Source: Gordius sp. MW1
Lineage: Eukaryota > Nematomorpha > Gordioida > Gordea > Gordiidae
DNA: 64,000 nt
Assembly: GCA_964036665.1 (NCBI GenBank)
Contig: OZ038532.1
Location: forward strand, 22,657,037-22,721,036
Direction: 5' to 3'
The first letter of the stretch is position 1; each line of letters starts with the position of its first letter. A program made the position numbers and the translations under genes. A model generated the notes under the pieces. It made no database searches. It worked only from the letters and a program-made list of their open reading frames with translations, and was not told the DNA's origin. Below, one piece after another: positions 12,845-24,420 of the stretch.

Positions 12845-14572
12845 TTACCAAGCAGGTTTAGGATGTTGAAAATAGCCATTAGAGGCGTTACCACCAGTTT
12901 CAATTCCCGGACCATAATAAGGTCCAACAGCGGAAATTGGCCCGACCGGATGACCCACGCTTTTATGATAGGGGTGATGATTTGAAGTATTTAAGAGGGA
13001 ACTTTCGATGGGGAAGTATGGAAACATCGGTGGTCTCATGCCTATTTTATGTTGTTGGTGCTGGTGTTGATAATTTTGTTGAATTTGGTAATTGTCATAC
13101 GTGTCATCTTGTTGCACCATTAATTCATCACCTTCATTCTCTTGCAGGATGTTTGTTTCCTCGCTTTCGCAACTGCCTGAACTCTTAGGAGTCGGGGATT
13201 GAGATTCGTACGAATCCAGGGTTTTACTCATGCCATCGCTTCCATAACATTCGTTATTAATAGCCCCTCCCGGACCTATCGTATTTTCCTTGGCTGCTCT
13301 CTTGCATTTATACCTGTGATTCTGTCATAAAATTTTTATATAAAAATTTGCCTTGCATATAAAAATACTCTAGATGTTTGAAGTGAAAGAGACAAATACC
13401 TGAAACCATATTTTGACCTGGCGGGCCGTTAGGTGTATTTGAGAAGCTAATTGTTCCCGCTCTGTTCCCGATAAATACTTTTTTGTTTTGAACCTTTTTT
13501 CCATCTCGTACACTTGAGATTGAGAAAAGAGGATTCGCCTTTTTCTTTTTTGGGAAGAGATGGGAAAGTGCATCATCTTAGGTGTCGAGCTAGCTGCACC
13601 TGTGCCATTCAAGCTATTTGGGTACGCAGGGACCCCAGTGGCCATGGGGATATAACAAGGAGCTCCGATACCTGTTCCTCCAGGAGGTAGGCGGCACATA
13701 GCCGCTGGTTGGCTGGGAGTCACATATCTCGGAACTAATTTAATGAAAAAGCATTAATTTTATTGGGTAAAAATAGGTTATTATAAAGAAAGACGATTGT
13801 AAACAAAAACTTTTAACACGCGTTTAGAATGATGAATTTAGTACAAGTATATATTATTACTAGAAAAGGCGGGATTTGTTGAAGCGTACCAGGCGGCCGC
13901 GGCTAAAGCTCTCTGCTGGTGTTGCTGATGGTGGTGATCATTGCGCATCCCATAATTTCCGTCGGCATAATAATTGGTCCTAGGTAGCCTTTCGGTATTG
14001 TTAAGTGTATCCGTCGTCGTCCGATTCATACCGACGATGGATGAAACCAGTGGGAAGTCGTGGAATTGTAAATTGTGGTGACAAGCGGGTAACGTGGTTT
14101 GAGGATCATACCGACCAGTCCAGTGATGTGCTGCTGATGCCTGATCATGATATTTTTCATTCCCGTCCACACCATTGTCAGCATGGTAAGATGGATCAGC
14201 AACGTTTGCAATATTTTGCTGACTAATTACTACATTTGCGATTGGCTTGTAGTGCAGATCGTTTAATTGGTTGTGGTCAGGTTTAAGACGATTGGCGTAA
14301 AAATCATTGCTCAGAGGATGTTGAATATTATGGTGGTGATAATATGATGGGATAGAATTAAAGGGATTATTTGGGCATGAGGCCGAAGATGTTGAACCAT
14401 TCAAATGAAGGCGTTGAGAGGGCTGATAAAAGTTGAGACATCCAAAGTCTGATGCTCGACACACTCTCCCTTGTTCCCCTTCAGCTAAATTAGTTCCGCG
14501 ATTACAATTATCATCATCAATGTTGTTGCTATCAATCACTGTTTTACAAATGTCGGCCCTTTGCATAATCAT
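12845..14572 (-). CDS. nk2.1: NK2.1-type homeobox transcription factor (Nkx2.1/2.4, scarecrow group), three exons
   Basis: A sequence-specific DNA-binding regulator that acts in the nucleus; family members pattern anterior neural tissue and endoderm. Exons on the minus strand: 14572-13861, 13734-13400 and 13321-12845, with GT-AG ends and matching phases (1, then 0), giving about 507 residues. I start at the first ATG at 14572; an open GTG codon lies six codons upstream. Exon 1 is rich in His, Asn and Gln. Exon 2 ends inside the homeodomain, which begins [15 protein letters not shown] and contains [16 protein letters not shown] and QVKIWFQ; exon 3 opens with [13 protein letters not shown]. Tyr at homeodomain position 54 is the NK2-class mark, and SQxQVYE, KYLS and IHLT point to the NK2.1 subgroup rather than NK2.2. 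The C-terminal part is Gln/His/Pro-rich. I do not see the TN motif or the NK2-specific domain. The two introns are 126 and 78 bp. Confidence 0.9.
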
Positions 14573-14599
14573 TGTTTGGTTTGAGTACACCCTTAAAGC

Positions 14600-16815
14600 T
14601 AAAGCCCGCCTATATTTAGTACACGAGAGTGAGTGAAGAGAGTGTCCTACTCCAAAACACCCAAAAAGTGCTCCTTCAATCGAGAGGATGAATTAATTCG
14701 ATGTTTGGGTAGAAGGTTAAGAGACCCTAACGTCACTAATAACTATACTCAACGAGTGAATGTCGTTTAAAATTAAAGCACTAAAGCTCGTGGGATGATG
14801 ATCAAAAGGAGAGAATACTTCGCGAAATTATATTGTATGAGACCGTCGTTTGGAGTATGGATAATTTGTATTCAAGTCAAGGGCCCACTCCTAGCTAGCT
14901 AGCTTAACTCGATTTCCTTCTCTTTTTATCAATTGCCCTATCTCCGTCCAACTGCAAAATAAGGTTGTGTTTTGTGTGAGGGAAAATAGTGGAGGGGGTA
15001 ACGTAAGTTACAACTTGACATTCGTCTCTCTCCTCTCCTTCTCCCACCCACCAACCATCCCCATTATTCAATACCTATTGAAGGAATGTCACTCTGCTAT
15101 TATTGACACGATGAACGGCCCCCCCCGTCCAATGATTTCTATAAGTAATAATAGGGGGTTTACAAGTAAGTCGGGTTTAGTAATCATCATACACTTCCTT
15201 ATACAACTTCGCTAGAATTGATATTAAAGAAAGAAATTGAGTATAAAATTATGATTTGCATTATATATATGTATCAAGCTTTTTGCAACAGAGTAAATTT
15301 GTTTTTTATAATACATCCAGCGAAATAAAGGTTATCTTATAAAAAATAATTATTGCTAGTTCTCATATTATCTTTAAAAACAAATTCAGAAAATAAAAGA
15401 ATTTATTAAAAATCTAATACTGAAATTAAAGGAGAAAACATAATATAATTGTAATTAAATGTGAGTTTTGATTTATTTATAAAACTATGAGAAGCATTCT
15501 TTTGATAAAAAGAATTAGATGCTTTACCCAAATCATGGGAATTTCATATTTTATTAGAACCAAAAACCCTTTTGCAGGTTGATAGACTTAAATTTTGTTC
15601 ATAAATACTCTAAAAGATAATAAAATATTGTTTCATCCTATTTTAGGCTTTCGAGGCTCTTTGCTTCATTTGCAAACTATATTTTAATTGCATGCTAAAG
15701 CTGCAAAGATTTAAACTTTTCATGTAAGTTCAAATTATCGCATTGTTTCATATAATCAAGAAGGATTGTTTTAATAATAAATTACAAATAGCAAATTAAT
15801 TTATATTTCATTCGAAATTAAATGAATTTGATAATAACTAATCAATCATTCTCATGTTATGTAATAAGAGAGGAAGAAAGTGTTTTTCACTATTTTGACA
15901 ACGATTATATATGCATTATAATATGATAATAATTATTGAATGTGGGGAGTAGGAGGAGGTGATAATTAAAAATTATGAATACTACAATTAAAGATGATGC
16001 CACGAAGCATCATAATAGCTATGGCAAGACAATACCTACATCGTGGTGGGTGACAATGCTGACAATTAATAAGTGTCCACATGTTTAGGAGATTATTGTA
16101 TTCACCTCCCCTTTTTAACACCCATTGTTTCCTTAATCCCGCCACAACATAACTAACTAATTATTCTTTATTTTATTAACAATGGTGACCATCAATAGCA
16201 ATATTTGTTAAAGTAATTACTACACATTATTATATTGCTTCATAAAAACAAAATCCCCCACTCCAACCACTTACCTCGCTTTACTCCAATTTTTACATTT
16301 TATATTGACCATTTTGTCATAATAATGCAGTTTGGCGCACTTTTAGCCACAAATTGTTGAAAACTTATTTCACCCAAATTTAATTAATTACATGCTATAA
16401 TTATATTATACAATTTGTTTGGAGAAAATAATTATGTAATAGCGAGATAAGTCTCTTTTGTGATTGGAGCATAATGCCACTTGCAATGTAACATTAATGC
16501 CATAACTTAATTTACATACAATTGGCAACACCTGAATATTTAATTGACTCACTTCAATTTGTATTGTTACAAGTTATTTAATGCTGTTGTAGCAAATATA
16601 ATATGATAATAAATAATAAAGTTTGCAATATAGGATTGAGTTGTGAAGAGAGAAAAAATCATAGCTAAGGTAAGAACAAAATTCAAATAACATTTTAATG
16701 ACTAGAAAGAGAGATAAAATGAAAGTTAAAGAATTTAAAACGTGCTAAAAAACAAGATGTACAATCTTTGATGGTTTTAAAGGTTTTTTCCATAATAGGA
16801 TAAAAATCTTTATAG
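14600..16815. other. Upstream flank of the homeobox gene
   Basis: This region is upstream of the minus-strand homeobox gene and would hold its promoter and leader. A TAAATATA-like word lies about 40 bp upstream of the start codon (around 14611-14618), too weak to call as a TATA box. Several CTAGCTAG and ATTA words occur around 14890-14910. No other exon or repeat boundary is recognised. Confidence 0.35.
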
Positions 16816-16820
16816 AACTA

Positions 16821-17083
16821 AGGGCCCGTCTTAATATACGCTTCAACTTTATGACGTCATATTTTTGTTTGTCTAAATATGCGATATTCTTGTCGCGGAA
16901 TCAACAATTTTAGTTTAGTTACTATGTGAATATGCATTAATAAGCGTAATTGAAGGAGAAATATTTGTTTTATTAGCAAAAACAGAGCAAAAATGAAGTG
17001 ACGCTCGTATTAAGACGCGTCTATGTTTTAACATGCATTCGCTTTTTCAATCTAGATACAAAAGCGCGTATTAAGACGCACCC
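16821..17083. mobile_element. Small inverted-repeat element with TA target site
   Basis: The left end AGGGCCCGTCTTAATA and right end TATTAAGACGCACCC form an inverted repeat, each flanked by TA. The size (263 bp), TA duplication and lack of coding fit a Tc1/mariner-type non-autonomous element; the family is inferred. Confidence 0.55.
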
Positions 17084-17089
17084 TAAAAC

Positions 17090-18000
17090 AATAAAGGAAA
17101 TTAGTATAAAGTTAAAATATTCTCAATGTAAGTTATAAAAAAATAAAGTTCCATGTATTAATGATCTTTATTAAATGCGCTATAACTAACGGGTGTCATT
17201 GATCCGTGTATGGAAATCGTGTTGGATTTAACGATTTCCATTGTGATCTTTTGCCTGATAAAAAAGTACTCTTTCAATCTAATAAGACGTGGAGATCGCG
17301 TTTCCAATTTGTTTCAGGAGAGCGAGAGCTTCGGCGCCTAAATTTCCAATTGTGGTTGCCACTAAACTTCAATGCTATCACGATATATTAATTATCTGTA
17401 ACTCATAATTTGAGTCGAAAAACAAATCCTAACCCATTCGCCTTTAAACATAGTTCACTATTACTTGCTAGTTTGTTGTATTGTTTTCTTTTACTATAGT
17501 AAACTTAATGATTGGAATTATATTTGCATAGCTTAAATGTTTTTGTGACTTAGTAAATTTACTTTTTGGATAGGTAGAAACGCTAAAAACATTATAGATA
17601 GATGGTTAAATGCCTTATAAAAAATCATAGCAACTTATTAATGGTGTGACATTAAGGCTATATATTGACAAAAGCGGGCAAATCAACAACTTTAAAAATC
17701 GATAAAAAAATATTAAATGTGGGCCAACCCTTAATTGCGTCATATTGTTTAATCATAAACAATTGTAATTGTTCATCCCACGTGATTAATTTAAATAACA
17801 ATTAACTTAAAACAACTTTAAAAAAATACACTGTTGATAACAACTGCAAAAATAATTTTTGAAGTTGACAAATATCGATCGGAAACAATTTAAAGTTTCA
17901 GTTTTAATGTTCCTTTTTATTTATGGAAGGGGGATGTGTCCAATCCAATCAATTCTTAAATGTCAATCCAAATATTTTATGCAGAAGGTGTTGGGTGGGG
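17090..18000. other. Intergenic, no gene called
   Basis: A 61-codon plus frame at 17206-17391 lies in slightly GC-richer DNA, which also contains the hairpin TGGAAATCGT...ACGATTTCCA at 17210-17240. No domain is recognised and the rest is AT-rich. Confidence 0.35.
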
Positions 18001-18002
18001 TA

Positions 18003-18140
18003 CAAGGGTGTAGTCAGCATTGGAATTAGAGGAGGGCTATAATAATTTAAAGAAGTACAAAATGAACACTAAAATTTTACCCTACATTTAAATAAATTTC
18101 AACACATTTTTGGATTTAGAGGCCATCTCCCCCGCCCATG
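18003..18140. mobile_element. Worn copy of the GGCGTAGCC-family small element
   Basis: It runs from CAAGGGTGTAGTCAGCATTGG to CCCGCCCATG and keeps the family landmarks ATTAGAGGAGGGC and ATTTAGAGGC. Both ends are mutated and no target duplication is visible. Confidence 0.5.
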
Positions 18141-18149
18141 CGTGCAGGC

Positions 18150-20590
18150 AATCTTTAAGTTGTTGGGTGGGGTATATTACAATGAATCGATTACTAACTA
18201 TAAAATTGGCAATCAATCGCCTTCTCAATTACTTAGCACAGGAATGGTGGGTGTGGGTGAATGAGATGACATCTGGACAAGTGTTTGGTATATCGTATTG
18301 AGAGGATTACATCGCTTCATTTTTGTAGCAGCCTCTCTTTCTCTCTCCATATCCTCCTTCCCTACTAATTCGTCTTGGTCGTCGTGAAGAGAAACACTTA
18401 TCATCACATCCTCTTTGTCATCAGCCAGCACAACCATCTCTAGCTTTGACTCATTCATTTCTATGATATGGTATCATAAAGTATATGCGCGTAGAAGAGG
18501 CTTTTTTAATGCACTTAAATCTATCGATAAGAGGCCTCCTCGTTCGAGACACTCAATCAACTTTATCCTCCCTCTATCTAGTCTTCAACCGCATACATAA
18601 ATATCCATAAAAATTCTAAAGGTGAAGAAGAAGAAGAATAGGAGACGGAGGGAGGGCAAGGCTAGGGGTGGAGGGAGATTAAATCATAATAATTAATACA
18701 CAAAGCATACTTTTTCCTAGACCATAAGGCATCTCCCCGTTAACACTTATGTACACAGACTTAATTAATTTCATTTCTCTTCAAAAACACTCAAACCATA
18801 TGCTTCTTTTTATTAAATATATAGTTTTTGAAGATGTTTTAAGAGCATTGGATAACTACATTTAATATAATTAAGCCTTTCTATATTAAGAGAGCCTGCC
18901 ATACAATCTACCTTAATGTGTGTGTGGCCTTGGCCTATGACAATCAATGCTACTGGTTTAATTGTCATTTTTAATCTAGCTCAAACTCTAGTCGACTACT
19001 TAAAATTGGATAAGAAACGTATACTTATTCAAGATTTCTACTTTTTATACGATCTAAAATGCTTGAAGCTATGCCAATCATTATATTAAACTGCAACGTG
19101 TTTTATGTTAAGGTTCATTTAACAGTTAATGGTCCATTTACTAACCACTCCAGGACCTATATTTAGATTCCCAATTTACTCGAGGTCTTGTGTTAAAAAC
19201 TAGACTCATACATATATCATTTCCAAACATGATGAATTTTAATTTTGGCACATTTTTATATTTTAATTTATACTGGGCATCACTTGTTACAAATTAGAAC
19301 GATTGGCATGCGCGTAGCCAAGGAGGGGGGGGCATCATTATTCAAAAGACTTGTGAATTTTAGTGAACCCCGAAAGATTTTACTTTCTAACAAGGTTTAA
19401 AAGTGACAAAACTAGTTTCGGTTAAAAAAATTAGCTTTGCATAAGTTTCCAATTTTATTCTAGATAAATGGTTTTATGCAGCTACAGTGCTACTCGTGAA
19501 AGTTAAACGGCGGGTCGCTGTTGGAAGTAATATAAATTCGTGTATGACTGATGATTATTCAACATGTTTATTAATGAACGTCTCCAACATAGAAATAAAT
19601 TTTTCGTTTTAATACAAGCAAAAAATTGTTTAATCATTTATTATAATAAAAATACAAATTTTGTGAAGTATAAATAAATTAAAGAGTTAAGAATTGTAAA
19701 TATTCATAAATTGCATTTTAAAAAATGCAATTGGGAAGACCGGGGCTAGTCGTAGCCCGGAGTTACTATAATCTTATATAATTATATTTAAACCATATGT
19801 ATATTTTTTTTATAAGGTATAAGTAAAAACTTTTTTGTTCAGATAAAATAAAATTTAACAATTTATAGAAGATAAAAGATTTTTCGGGGGTATTAGAAAC
19901 CTTCGCAAAATTTTGTACTTTGTACATAAAATTTTTTTGACTGTTTATTTTGGACTAATTTAAGTTTTATCTTATAAAATATTTTTTATATAAAAACCGT
20001 GTAATGATTAAATTTAAATTCCCAATATAACATGTAAATTATTAATTGTTTATAAAAATAGGGGTCGGGGCTTGTCGGAGAGGGGCTAGCCATTTTTTAT
20101 TGTGTCTTACAAATGGCACGATTAAAAAAAATCTTTGTTTAATAATCCAACTTAGTGTAATTTGGAATAAAAATATACTATGAATATACTTTAAAAAAGG
20201 ATCAAAAGTTTTTTCCATTTCATAATCTGTCTTTTAAGTATATATTTAATTCAGATTGTCATCTTGAACCTTTTTATTGTATAAAATACAATCGTATTAC
20301 ATTTGCATTTTCTATGTTTTTTATAATGAAACAATTTTTTTATTTATTTAAGTGGCATACACTAATAAGAAGTGAAAACGTTAGGGTTAATCTCTGAACA
20401 GGGCTATAACTAGCCCCTGGCACTTTTAACATTTCTAGGATTTTTGATTTTTATAACTTAATTTTTATCAAAAAACTATAAGCACTTTTTTCTCATTTTA
20501 TTCCCATGGTAGAAATAGATTATAATAATGTATTCCAGTAAAAAAATTATAAACAACTTTATTAGTTTTTTTAAACGTGATTTAATTTTG
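18150..20590. other. Intergenic with repeat traces, no gene called
   Basis: A minus frame at 18225-18458 reads 77 codons of acidic sequence without a recognised domain and is not called. Positions 18615-18680 are a purine-rich GA stretch. At 19307-19332 the left end of a GGCGTAGCC-type element (CATGCGCGTAGCCAAGG plus a G run) is visible, but no right end could be matched. Confidence 0.35.
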
Positions 20591-20595
20591 TATGG

Positions 20596-20770
20596 CCATT
20601 TAGTCCCCGGTCTCCCCTTTATAAAAAATTTGGGATTCGGGCGGGCCCATTCTTTGTAAAAAAATTTGCGGGTAGGGCTCGGGCCTTTAAATTTAACGGC
20701 CACGTGCCAAGCCCACGCCTTTAAATTTTTTATATTGCCATTTAGGCCCAATAGGCCCGTGCATAGTCGC
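20596..20770. repeat. GGCCC-rich subterminal repeat remnant of a hAT-like element
   Basis: The words CGGGCGGGCCC, GGGCTCGGGCC, AGGCCCAATAGGCCCG and GTGCATAG resemble the ends of the hAT at 62234-63454 and the small element at 29440. More such words follow at 20905-20955. No paired ends or coding are seen, so it is a fragment. Confidence 0.45.
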
Positions 20771-21009
20771 ATTTAAAAAATGGCCCTGGTATAAATTTCC
20801 AACTTGTAATTTTTCAATTATTGGGTTTTTAATGGCTCTGCATGTTTTTGTATTGCTTTAGTAAGCAGACTAGCTAATGACCACTGATTGGCATTAATTT
20901 ATTCGACCTCGCCCGAGCCCATATTCCAATATTGTTTTTGTGCCCGATTGATTTCTATATAATTTTATAGATTTTTGTTTAATATTCTTTTTTAAATTGT
21001 TTTGAAACT

Positions 21010-21032
21010 CCCCCCCCCCCCCCCCCCCCCCC
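21010..21032. repeat. Poly(C) tract, 23 bases
   Basis: An uninterrupted run of 23 C about 70 bp upstream of the start codon of the coiled-coil gene. Such runs recur throughout the window, mostly near transposon ends; this one has no element end beside it. Confidence 0.9.
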
Positions 21033-21104
21033 TTAATGTATGTATTTTAAAACTGATTTGTTTAACTTTGTATAAAAATCGTCTGCTTATATTCTATTGT
21101 ATCC

Positions 21105-22858
21105 ATGCTTGATTTTGGTGATAATTCTATTTGCGAAATCACTAGTTCAAATTATATGGACTCCGATTTTCGATTAATTGATTCTTCCGAAAATACTGAC
21201 GAAGATTTTAATGGTATATATATAATTTATCATAATGATAATGTTTTCAGACTCGTTAATCACCAATAATGTCTCACATATCAACACCTTTTGTTTAAAA
21301 CATAAAGTGCTAAAAATAATTGATGAATTAGAGTTGAAGAGAAGATTAATTAAAGAATTAGAAATTCAGAATGAAGAGCTTAAAGATCAAGCTGTCCAGT
21401 TGGAAATTTATAAGGTATGGAAAATTATTAGAACTTTTACAATGTTTAGATAGAGTGAATATCATAAGGAAATGACAGAGAAAATAGAAAAAATGGCTGA
21501 TACAAATGATGAAATTAGGTACAAAAGTACGTTCAACATCGAATGTTGTGAGACTAAATATCATCAAATCAAAAGTCAATTTGATGTACAGGAAGAAGAA
21601 TTAAATTTGACAATTAAAAAACTAAAAGATATAACGGTAATGGCTTATAATAATCATAGTAATTGAAGTTTAGCATGAAATTAATCTAAAAAATAAGAAG
21701 ATCGAATTATTGCAATTTCAAGTTGATGCGCAGGATAAAGTTAATAAAGGCAAAGTGCAAGACTTGAAACACTTGCAAAGCGAGTTGATTATTTTGAAAC
21801 AAAGTTATGAGCATTATACAAGCGCCTATCAGGAACTTTATAAAAGAGGTTAAACTTGCGCTTCCAATTACTTTTAAAACACAATTAATGATTATATTAT
21901 TTTTTTCCAATTTTTTTGACTAACTTACTTATTCTTTTCTAATGCCACCTTGTGCTGCTCATTTTAAAATAATACGGGGCGCTTTAATCATTTAACATAA
22001 GTTCTGCCCTTTTCCCAACCCATTGGAGTTTTGGCTAAGATTTGCTTAAGCGTACCACAAATTTATTTGAAAGTCAAGCTTATTTATAATTCAAATAAAT
22101 ATTTAATAGTTTAAAATTTCCCAAAGAAACATTTTTTAGCCCAATCCAATCGTTCATATAAAAGATATAAAATAAAACACTTTAAGTTTTAATGGGATGT
22201 GCTATGATTTTTGCATTTGCATTACTCATAAATAAAATATGTATGGTAATTAAGCCCTAAACAAAAAATTAGATTATGTTATTTAGCCGACAAATTGTGT
22301 ATTGTAAATGAAAACCTATCAATTGCCAACAAATTGATGAAAGAACATGCAAATAAAATGAAAGAGGCCATAAATAGTATGAATCTAAACAGGGTGATCA
22401 TAAAGCAAGTTAGACATACCAACGAAAATAAACATTTAAAATATAGTAAAGAATTAGAAAAGGTGCTAGGCGGATTGTTTAATTTATATTAAAAACATTA
22501 GATAACTAATTACATTCTTAATTTTCTACAATTTTATTTCATGTGTTTAGAAAGCTATAATTACTTGAATTTCATTTATAATCCATGTTTAAAATTTTAA
22601 CAAATTTGAACATTATTTGCTTTAAAATTGAGAAAGTAGTGTTTATATGATATGTTTTACATTTTTTTTAGCTAAAAAAGGAGTTAGAAGCTGTGAGAAA
22701 AGAAGCATTGCTCGAAAAGGAAGTCGGAAAAGTATTCTAATCTTATATGATTACTAAATTAAATGCAGAAAAGTTTGGAGACTTTGAATAATAACAATGT
22801 GTTAATAAAAGTGCTAGAAGATACAATTAAGGCTTATCAAAAGAAAGAAAATCTTTAA
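21105..22858 (+). CDS. Coiled-coil protein of unknown function, seven small exons
   Basis: I built this gene by chaining exons: 21105-21213, 21251-21414, 21454-21636, 21674-21848, 22287-22462, 22672-22731 and 22769-22858. All six introns are GT-AG, all phases agree, and the product is 318 residues with its own ATG and TAA. Four introns are only 37-39 bp; the other two are 438 and 209 bp. The protein starts MLDFGDNSICEITSS with an acidic N terminus. From about residue 60 to the end it is Lys/Glu/Leu/Gln-rich with heptad-like spacing, for example ELELKRRLIKELEIQNEEL and LQSELIILKQSYEHY, a long alpha-helical coiled coil. There is no signal peptide or membrane segment. An AATAAA lies at 22979. 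I do not recognise the family; a cytoskeletal, centrosomal or kinetochore role would be a guess. The consistent phases argue for a real gene. Confidence 0.72.
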
Positions 22859-22859
22859 G

Positions 22860-23160
22860 CAAATTCCTAAATGTTATATTTCAATCGTCGATATAAATTA
22901 ATTCGGGCATTAAAAATGCAAATATAGTGTGTCTAGTGTTAATATTCATGATGTTATTAAATACTAGTTTCAAATTTCAATAAATTGTATATTTCAATAA
23001 GGTAAATTCTTTTAACAATAAAAATAAATCATGTTTTGAAATGCACGAGGTGCGGTAAAAAGTAAGGCCCTATTTAAATAATAATGAGCGTTGTTTCACA
23101 ATACTTGTTCATAATTAAAAGAATTAATTTCTTGAACATATTAAATGCAAAGTAATATTA
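22860..23160. other. 3' flank of the coiled-coil gene
   Basis: AT-rich sequence with AATAAA at 22979-22984, the likely polyadenylation signal of the coiled-coil gene. The LTR element begins at 23166. Confidence 0.45.
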
Positions 23161-23165
23161 GTTAT

Positions 23166-24420
23166 TGTAATGTATACTCATGTATAACATGGAACGATTC
23201 TAATAATATCAGAAAACGATCCTTATTAGGAATGCGCACGGGATACGAGGAAACAGCGGGCCCTAGATCGATAATTGGCTCCGAAAAGTGGGTTAAGGAC
23301 GTAAGAAGGTTACCGAAATCTAATCTGGAACCTGTCAGGCAATAAATAAAGAACGGGTATGGAAATTATCGTATCCGGAGATACGAAGATGAAGATATCT
23401 TCCCACACCCCCCCCTCTCATCTTATTTAAAAATTAAAAGAATAATTTTCAAAATGGCAGTTTACAATCTATATTAATTATAAGTTTTGTTGAGGCTGTT
23501 GCTCGATGAGTCACAGAGCTGGGAAAAAAATCCGTTAGCCATGACGTTGCCTTTTTATCACTGATTTTTACATATATCAGTCGTCGTGCGAGCAAAGGCC
23601 AGAGTCGGTATTCGATGCCAGATGTTTGAGACTAATAATGTTAATAACGCCGCCTTGATAGTTGCACGCAACAACACAGAACTCTTAGAACTCTATCGAA
23701 AATACATTAAGTCTTCGACTTTTCAATAAAAGGGAAAGGTTATAAGTCTAAAAAGGACTTATTTAGCAATCTCTAACTCAAATTTTCTTTTACGACAACG
23801 TCCGAGTATTAATAATAATTTATTTAATTTTACCATTCCGCGTTAAACTAGATATTCCGCGTTAAACAAAATATTCCGCGATAATACTATTAATTAGTTT
23901 CTGGCTACATTTTTCTTTCTTTTATTTCATCACGTAGAAAATTTATATTGTGTATCAGAAATAAATAACACAAACTTATAAGCGCGTCGGGGGGGGGGAT
24001 AACAAACGCGTACTAGGAATTAAATGTAAATGAATAATGGTCCACGCTATGAGTGTACAACGTGTAAGATCAAAAGAGTTGTACCGCGTGTTGAACCTTA
24101 ACTTTAATTTTTGAATAAGATGAGATGGGGGGGGGGGTGTGGGAAGATATCTTCATCTTCGTATCTCCGGATACGATAGAAATAAAGCAAGTATATAGCG
24201 AAACCTTGGGATTTGACAGGCCATAAACGAATTGGCCCGAGAGACGTAGCGGAGAACTAAAACTGTCAGCAGAAGATTCCGAAATGCTTGGAAGCAAAGG
24301 GCCATCCATAAAAAGTTGGCGAGGAAAATAGGTCAAAGAAGCAAAGAAATTTCAAGGATAAAGACCAAGCCAGAAAGGAAAAGGGTATAAAAACCCGGGG
24401 AAAATCGATATAAACCAGTT
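23166..24420 (+). repeat. Upstream LTR of the fossil, split by an insertion
   Basis: The stretches around TAGATCGATAATTGGCTCCG, AAAGCAAGTATA and TATAAAAACCCGGGG match the downstream LTR. The 812-bp element at 23367-24178 sits inside it. Confidence 0.8.
23367..24178. mobile_element. 812-bp element with about 80-bp terminal inverted repeats, nested in the LTR
   Basis: The left end TATCGTATCCGGAGATACGA is repeated inverted at the right end, and the match continues through GATATCTTCCCACACC, a C or G run and CATCTTATT for about 80 bp. The flanks are GAAAT on both sides, and the other LTR has one uninterrupted GAAAT at the same place, so the insertion and its 5-bp duplication are directly shown. 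The interior has three ATTCCGCG words in near-tandem (23835-23885) and no long frame. The superfamily is not clear. Confidence 0.82.

Noticed and set aside
13838-14226. Antisense open frames over homeobox exon 1 (for example plus 14005-14226 and 14433-14636)
   Set aside because: They are shadows of the real minus-strand exon; repeated His/Asn codons leave the other frames open by chance.
18225-18458. Acidic 77-codon minus frame
   Set aside because: No flanking exon, no domain, and a low-complexity Asp/Glu-rich composition; not enough to call a gene.
19307-20110. An 800-bp element from the GGCGTAGCC-type end at 19307 to a GGGGCTAGCC word near 20090
   Set aside because: The right-hand word does not match the family's terminal repeat and no target duplication is present.
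21010-21032. Poly(C) tract as a promoter element of the coiled-coil gene
   Set aside because: Similar runs occur all over the window, mainly in mobile elements, so a regulatory role has no support.
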